From Mucilaginibacter aquaedulcis (GTDB taxonomy: Bacteria > Bacteroidota > Bacteroidia > Sphingobacteriales > Sphingobacteriaceae), in contig NZ_JAUFPR010000003.1 in the NCBI RefSeq assembly GCF_030409325.1, positions 620,001 through 684,000 on the forward strand: DNA of 64,000 bases. Reading direction: 5' to 3'. Within the stretch, counting starts at the first letter, position 1; every line of letters begins with the position of its first letter. Both the position numbers and the translations under genes were made by a program. The notes beneath the pieces were generated by a model, which was given only the letters and a program-made list of their open reading frames with translations, was not told where the DNA came from and did not search any database. This document shows, in pieces, positions 61,301 through 64,000 of this stretch.

Positions 61301-64000
61301 CAACCACCATTGGTAGCTTCAATATAGTATGTTACCGTTTGGGTAATAGGCTGAGTTGGGAAATCGATCCCGATATGTGCTATAGTACCGCCCGAAGCTG
61401 CCGTGTACCAATTATAGGTAACCCCTGTTTCAGGTAAAAGAACTGATAGCGTTACCGGACTGCCTAAACAAACTGATACGTTAGCCGATTGCACACCTGG
61501 CTTTAATGGGAGTGGATTAACTGTTACAGGAACTGCAACTCTGGCAGGGCTCGAACAACCGCCCGCTACAGACACAGCCTCTACATAATAGGTTATATCA
61601 GATTGAGGTGATGGGCTGAAGGTTGCGCTGTTAGCCAATACCGGTGTACCACCTGTTTGTGTAGTGTACCAGTTAATTATAGCGCCATTGGCGTTAGTAA
61701 CATTTAAGGTAACTGCCTGCCCGGCGCAAATAGCCGCATATGGCCCCACTACAGGGTTTGGCGGCAACGGTGTTACGTTGACCGTTGCGGCTACCCTATT
61801 GGGGTTAACGCAATTGGTTGATGTACGGCTGGCTTCCACAAAATAAGTGGTTGTTGTCATGATGCCATCTTTTTCAAAGTTGGCACCGGTAAATACCAGA
61901 TTACCTCCTACGGCGGCATCATACCATTTGTAAGTGATACCTGCGCGGGCATTACTTACGATAAATGTTGCTCTTGAACCCGCGCAGATATTAGATGTAT
62001 TGCTTACTAATGTTGGTGCTTCTACCAGCTTGCTTGCATAGTAAATATTTAAGCTGGTAAGCAAAGCTACCCCTGCGGTAATCCGTATTTCAACCGCGTT
62101 AAATGCTGTTTTTGGTGCAAATGCAATAATTGCTGTTTGTCCGCCAGGTAAAAGGTCAACTTTCAACAGGCTACTGCTTAAATCTATCCGGTCATTATTA
62201 TAAACAGTACTTCCGGTACCGCTATAAGATGCTATCTGCAAATGACCAAAAATACTGGCATCTAAAACGCCTGCAGGTATTTGTATTTTAACCCGTACGG
62301 TATCTCCGGTATTGCCGTCATTATCAAACATTAATTTTTGCGATACATATGCTCCTACGGCTACCGGCAAGTTCAATGTGCTAAAGTTTGTAAGATTGGC
62401 ATCTACGGCATTATCAGGGTTATCCACCCCACAATTAAGGCATGCTATACCGTTGTTAACATCAAATAATTGGTGCGATGCAAAATCGCACGAGGTAACA
62501 AATATTGGATTTACCTGAACAGTAAACGGTGTACGTGTTGAACTGATACAACCGGTAGTTGATGATACAGCCTCGGCATAATAGGTGGTGTTTGATGTTA
62601 AAGCTGGAGTGGTAAATGAGGCAGTGGTAGCAATTGGGGTACCGCCGCTTGCCGAAGTATACCAGTTTATAGTAGTACCGGCAGCGCTTGATGCTGTTAA
62701 AGTTGCTGTTCCACCAGAAACTATTTGTCCATTGTTAGGGGTGGCTGTAATTGTTGGCGCAACCGGTAACGGGTTAACAGTTACATTAACAGAACCTCGT
62801 GTTGCACTTGTACAACCACCTGTTGTGGCAACCGCCTCAACATAATAGGTTGTATTTGCAGTTAAATTAGGTGTTGTATAATTAGCTGTATTTGTAGCAA
62901 CCGCGGTACCACCTGTTGAAGTTGTGTACCAATTATAAGTAACACCTTGTTGTACCGGCGATACAGACAGCACCGCAAATGAGCCTGAGCAAATTGGAGG
63001 CGCGGCAGCTAATACTGGTGTTGAAGGTGTTGGCGTAACCGTAGCGGTTACTTTAGTACGGGTTGAACTGCCGCAGGTTCCGGCAACGGCTTCAACATAA
63101 TAATCAGCAGAAGCTGTTAAAGTTGGGCTTGTAAAGGTTGCTGTATTGGTAGCAAGCGCGGTACCGCCTGTAGCAGCGGCATACCAGTTAAAGGATACAC
63201 CTGTAACTGCCTGCGCGGTAAAGGTTGCCTGCGATCCTGAACATACTGATTTGTTTGGCGCTGCAACTATCGGCGCTGCCGGGGCTGGTGTAACAGTTAC
63301 TGTTACCGGGGTACGTATGGCCTGCGCACAACCGCTTGCAGCGCGACTGGCTTCTGCATAATAAGTTGTGGTTGATGTTAATATAGGAGTAGGTACTGAA
63401 TTACCTGTTCCGATCAGAGTGCCGCCTACTGCTGCGGTATACCATTTTATAGTTACATTGGCAGGTACCGGTGTTGCCGTTAAAGTACCGCTTGTACCCT
63501 GGCAAATGGTAATACCTGCCGGGTTGGCAACAATCGGCTTCGCTACAGATTGGTAAGCGTCATAAACGTTTACCGCACTTAATGCCGTAACAACTCCCGC
63601 ATTAAAAGTTATCTGTACTCCGTCAAATGGTTTTGTTGCCACAAACGTTACCCGGAAACGTGATGTGCCATTAAGCAGCTTAATATTAAGTAATGATCCG
63701 TCAACTGTAAAACGATCTCCATTGTCAGTTGCACCGTTGAAAGTACCAACCTGAATTTGTGACAGTAAACCCACATCGGCCAATGAGCCCGGGATCCCAA
63801 GATCAACTGTTACGCTATCACCTGCAATACCGGCATTGGCAAAATGCAGGGTTTGCTCCGATGAGGCACCCAATAAACCCGCCAATATATGTATCTGCGA
63901 GAATGAACTGCCATTATTGTCTACTGCCGCGTCATTATTCGTAGTACCGCATAGCAGACATACCGGACCGGCAGTTGAACTTGTTTGCGAAACAGCGGCA
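58336..64000 (-). CDS. Giant Ig-repeat surface protein with type IX type B sorting domain (5' end outside window)
   Basis: 1887 residues visible; the frame stays open to 64000, so the N terminus is missing. Visible order: a module with CLLCG (about 1-150), four Ig-like repeats, a second module with CLNCG (about 510-660), twelve more Ig-like repeats, one fibronectin-type III-like domain, and a C-terminal type B sorting domain (about the last 95 residues, FIPNVFTPNGDGSNDVLFVY ... GVYVYYVEA). Each Ig-like repeat is about 80-90 residues and contains a Trp-Tyr pair (for example NWYTTPSGG) and a late TYYVEA. The two CxxCG modules share GDSVTVDL/GDTVRVKI and a common strand pattern. SprB-like adhesin or gliding cargo, exported with PorP/SprF encoded next to it. 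Confidence 0.93.
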   Translation of the reverse strand, partial: AAVSQTSSTAGPVCLLCGTTNNDAAVDNNGSSFSQIHILAGLLGASSEQTLHFANAGIAGDSVTVDLGIPGSLADVGLLSQIQVGTFNGATDNGDRFTVDGSLLNIKLLNGTSRFRVTFVATKPFDGVQITFNAGVVTALSAVNVYDAYQSVAKPIVANPAGITICQGTSGTLTATPVPANVTIKWYTAAVGGTLIGTGNSVPTPILTSTTTYYAEASRAASGCAQAIRTPVTVTVTPAPAAPIVAAPNKSVCSGSQATFTAQAVTGVSFNWYAAATGGTALATNTATFTSPTLTASADYYVEAVAGTCGSSTRTKVTATVTPTPSTPVLAAAPPICSGSFAVLSVSPVQQGVTYNWYTTSTGGTAVATNTANYTTPNLTANTTYYVEAVATTGGCTSATRGSVNVTVNPLPVAPTITATPNNGQIVSGGTATLTASSAAGTTINWYTSASGGTPIATTASFTTPALTSNTTYYAEAVSSTTGCISSTRTPFTVQVNPIFVTSCDFASHQLFDVNNGIACLNCGVDNPDNAVDANLTNFSTLNLPVAVGAYVSQKLMFDNDGNTGDTVRVKIQIPAGVLDASIFGHLQIASYSGTGSTVYNNDRIDLSSSLLKVDLLPGGQTAIIAFAPKTAFNAVEIRITAGVALLTSLNIYYASKLVEAPTLVSNTSNICAGSRATFIVSNARAGITYKWYDAAVGGNLVFTGANFEKDGIMTTTTYFVEASRTSTNCVNPNRVAATVNVTPLPPNPVVGPYAAICAGQAVTLNVTNANGAIINWYTTQTGGTPVLANSATFSPSPQSDITYYVEAVSVAGGCSSPARVAVPVTVNPLPLKPGVQSANVSVCLGSPVTLSVLLPETGVTYNWYTAASGGTIAHIGIDFPTQPITQTVTYYIEATNGGCINNGDRTEVTVTPDALPVTPTLSAASTTVCNGGGTTITVTNATQGITYNWYDAATGGTLLHTGTSYTVSNLTANISYFVEAVNANGTTNCTSATRGQVDITVTPIPTPPVVVTPAGGNQTCSGTGITLTIQNPLPGITYNWYDAATGGNLVHTGSSFATGPLTADITYWVEASNGNGCTSSGRTSVPVTVNATPANPVLASNPLVCLNSPATITVTAVPGVTYKWYTAASGGTPVFTGNPYVTGPITATTDFYVEAVNGTGCSSGSRTLAEVTIDPAPAAPVIGNGATAPTCAGTPAILTIANPQGGLTYNWYTTPSGGTPVAANTTSFTTPALTANTTYYAEAVNATGCGSASRTAVQVIINQLPTTPAPIAQGGSSTPTVCSGGFATLTATATPPTGVTFKWYAQATGGSPVFVGIPFTTPAIMGTTTYYVEAVVNATGCTSETRGSITINIDNTKAPNPAVDAAGLITCQNSATTLNITNPVSGTVYSWYAAATGGSAINTGQSFNTPVLTANTTYYVEATNPQSCNPSTRVAVNVTVAPQPSTPTFAVQGPVQVCRGSSADIAIASPQANLTYNWYTSASKTTLVFTGPTLTTGPVNANATYYIEAVSGSCASTSLASIQVVAVDAPDAPVVAGGNSINDCQGGQATLTIANPQSGLTYKWYSSASGGTALATGTSFTTPSLSANTIYFAEAVNVTGCASASRTSVTVIVTSAPIAPQASTDGTSICPGTSATISATSATPGSVIKWYADASGGAVLATGISFTTPTLSATTTYYAEAEVAGGCVSIVRTPVTVTVLGPLTAPVVTVDANAATASSVTFVWQAVTGATGYQISIDNGQHFITPSSGAGGLTHTVTNLQPAQSVTIIVRANGNSDCQQSANSAAVTGTSTNPFGNGLFIPNVFTPNGDGSNDVLFVYGNAVKSLTLSIYDQWGELQFKSTNKASGWDGTYKGTNQPVGVYVYYVEATMNDGQVVKKKGTVTLLR

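Noticed and set aside
63759..63944. Plus-strand frames over the adhesin gene (58508-63944)
   Set aside because: They are shadows of the long, repeat-rich minus-strand gene; none has domain features.

Overview
The window is a piece of a Bacteroidetes chromosome, most likely from the family Sphingobacteriaceae (Mucilaginibacter or Pedobacter type; inferred from gene content, not from a search). The evidence is a SusC/SusD pair, type IX secretion and gliding genes (porV, gldJ, porP/sprF, a giant surface protein with a type B C-terminal sorting domain), promoter -7 elements of the form TAnnTTTG, few Shine-Dalgarno sites, a short NuoG, and many hairpin-forming intergenic repeats.

Layout. 1-6.3 kb: a DUF4293 membrane protein, a DEAD-box RNA helicase with an RGG-like tail, a small lipoprotein, a small secreted basic protein, gpsA, an ATP-grasp-like protein and a 53-residue Cys-rich membrane protein. 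6.3-9.8 kb: a three-domain GH18/deacetylase/glycosyltransferase membrane protein. 9.9-13.5 kb: ispF, porV and, divergently, gldJ. 13.7-18.3 kb: a SusCD pair without enzymes. 18.4-23 kb: a biotin carrier protein, a DUF4159 protein, rsmE, a CorC-like protein, ppa and dedA. 23-37 kb: all 14 genes of respiratory complex I (nuoA to nuoN, minus strand). A four-helix-bundle (S23 family) gene enclosed in an 18-bp perfect inverted repeat sits exactly between the nuoF stop and the nuoG start. 37-43 kb: the TonB energy module (exbB, two exbD, tonB) with a PstS-like lipoprotein and a TPR protein. 43.3-50 kb: a SUI1-like factor, a lipid kinase, metK behind a SAM-II type riboswitch, a dense nest of palindromic repeats, a beta-hydroxyacid dehydrogenase, fabF and an SDR. 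50-54.2 kb: a NAD(P)-binding protein, a Crp/Fnr regulator, an AlkC-like DNA glycosylase overlapping an HxlR regulator, and a divergent SDR. 54.6-64 kb: a LuxR-type HTH protein, a small membrane protein, an OmpA/TPR/PD40 protein, PorP/SprF and a giant Ig-repeat adhesin that runs off the right edge.

How it fits together. Complex I and the TonB module both serve cell-envelope energetics: proton motive force made by Nuo is used by ExbBD-TonB to drive SusC-type transporters. PorV, GldJ and the PorP/OmpA/adhesin cluster belong to type IX secretion and its cargo. The most unusual material lies between the genes. At least six families of short degenerate tandem or inverted repeats occupy operon gaps, several inside the nuo operon, and one carries the S23-type gene in its loop. 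That layout resembles the intervening sequences of 23S rRNA and could be a small gene-bearing hairpin element with non-coding relatives nearby.
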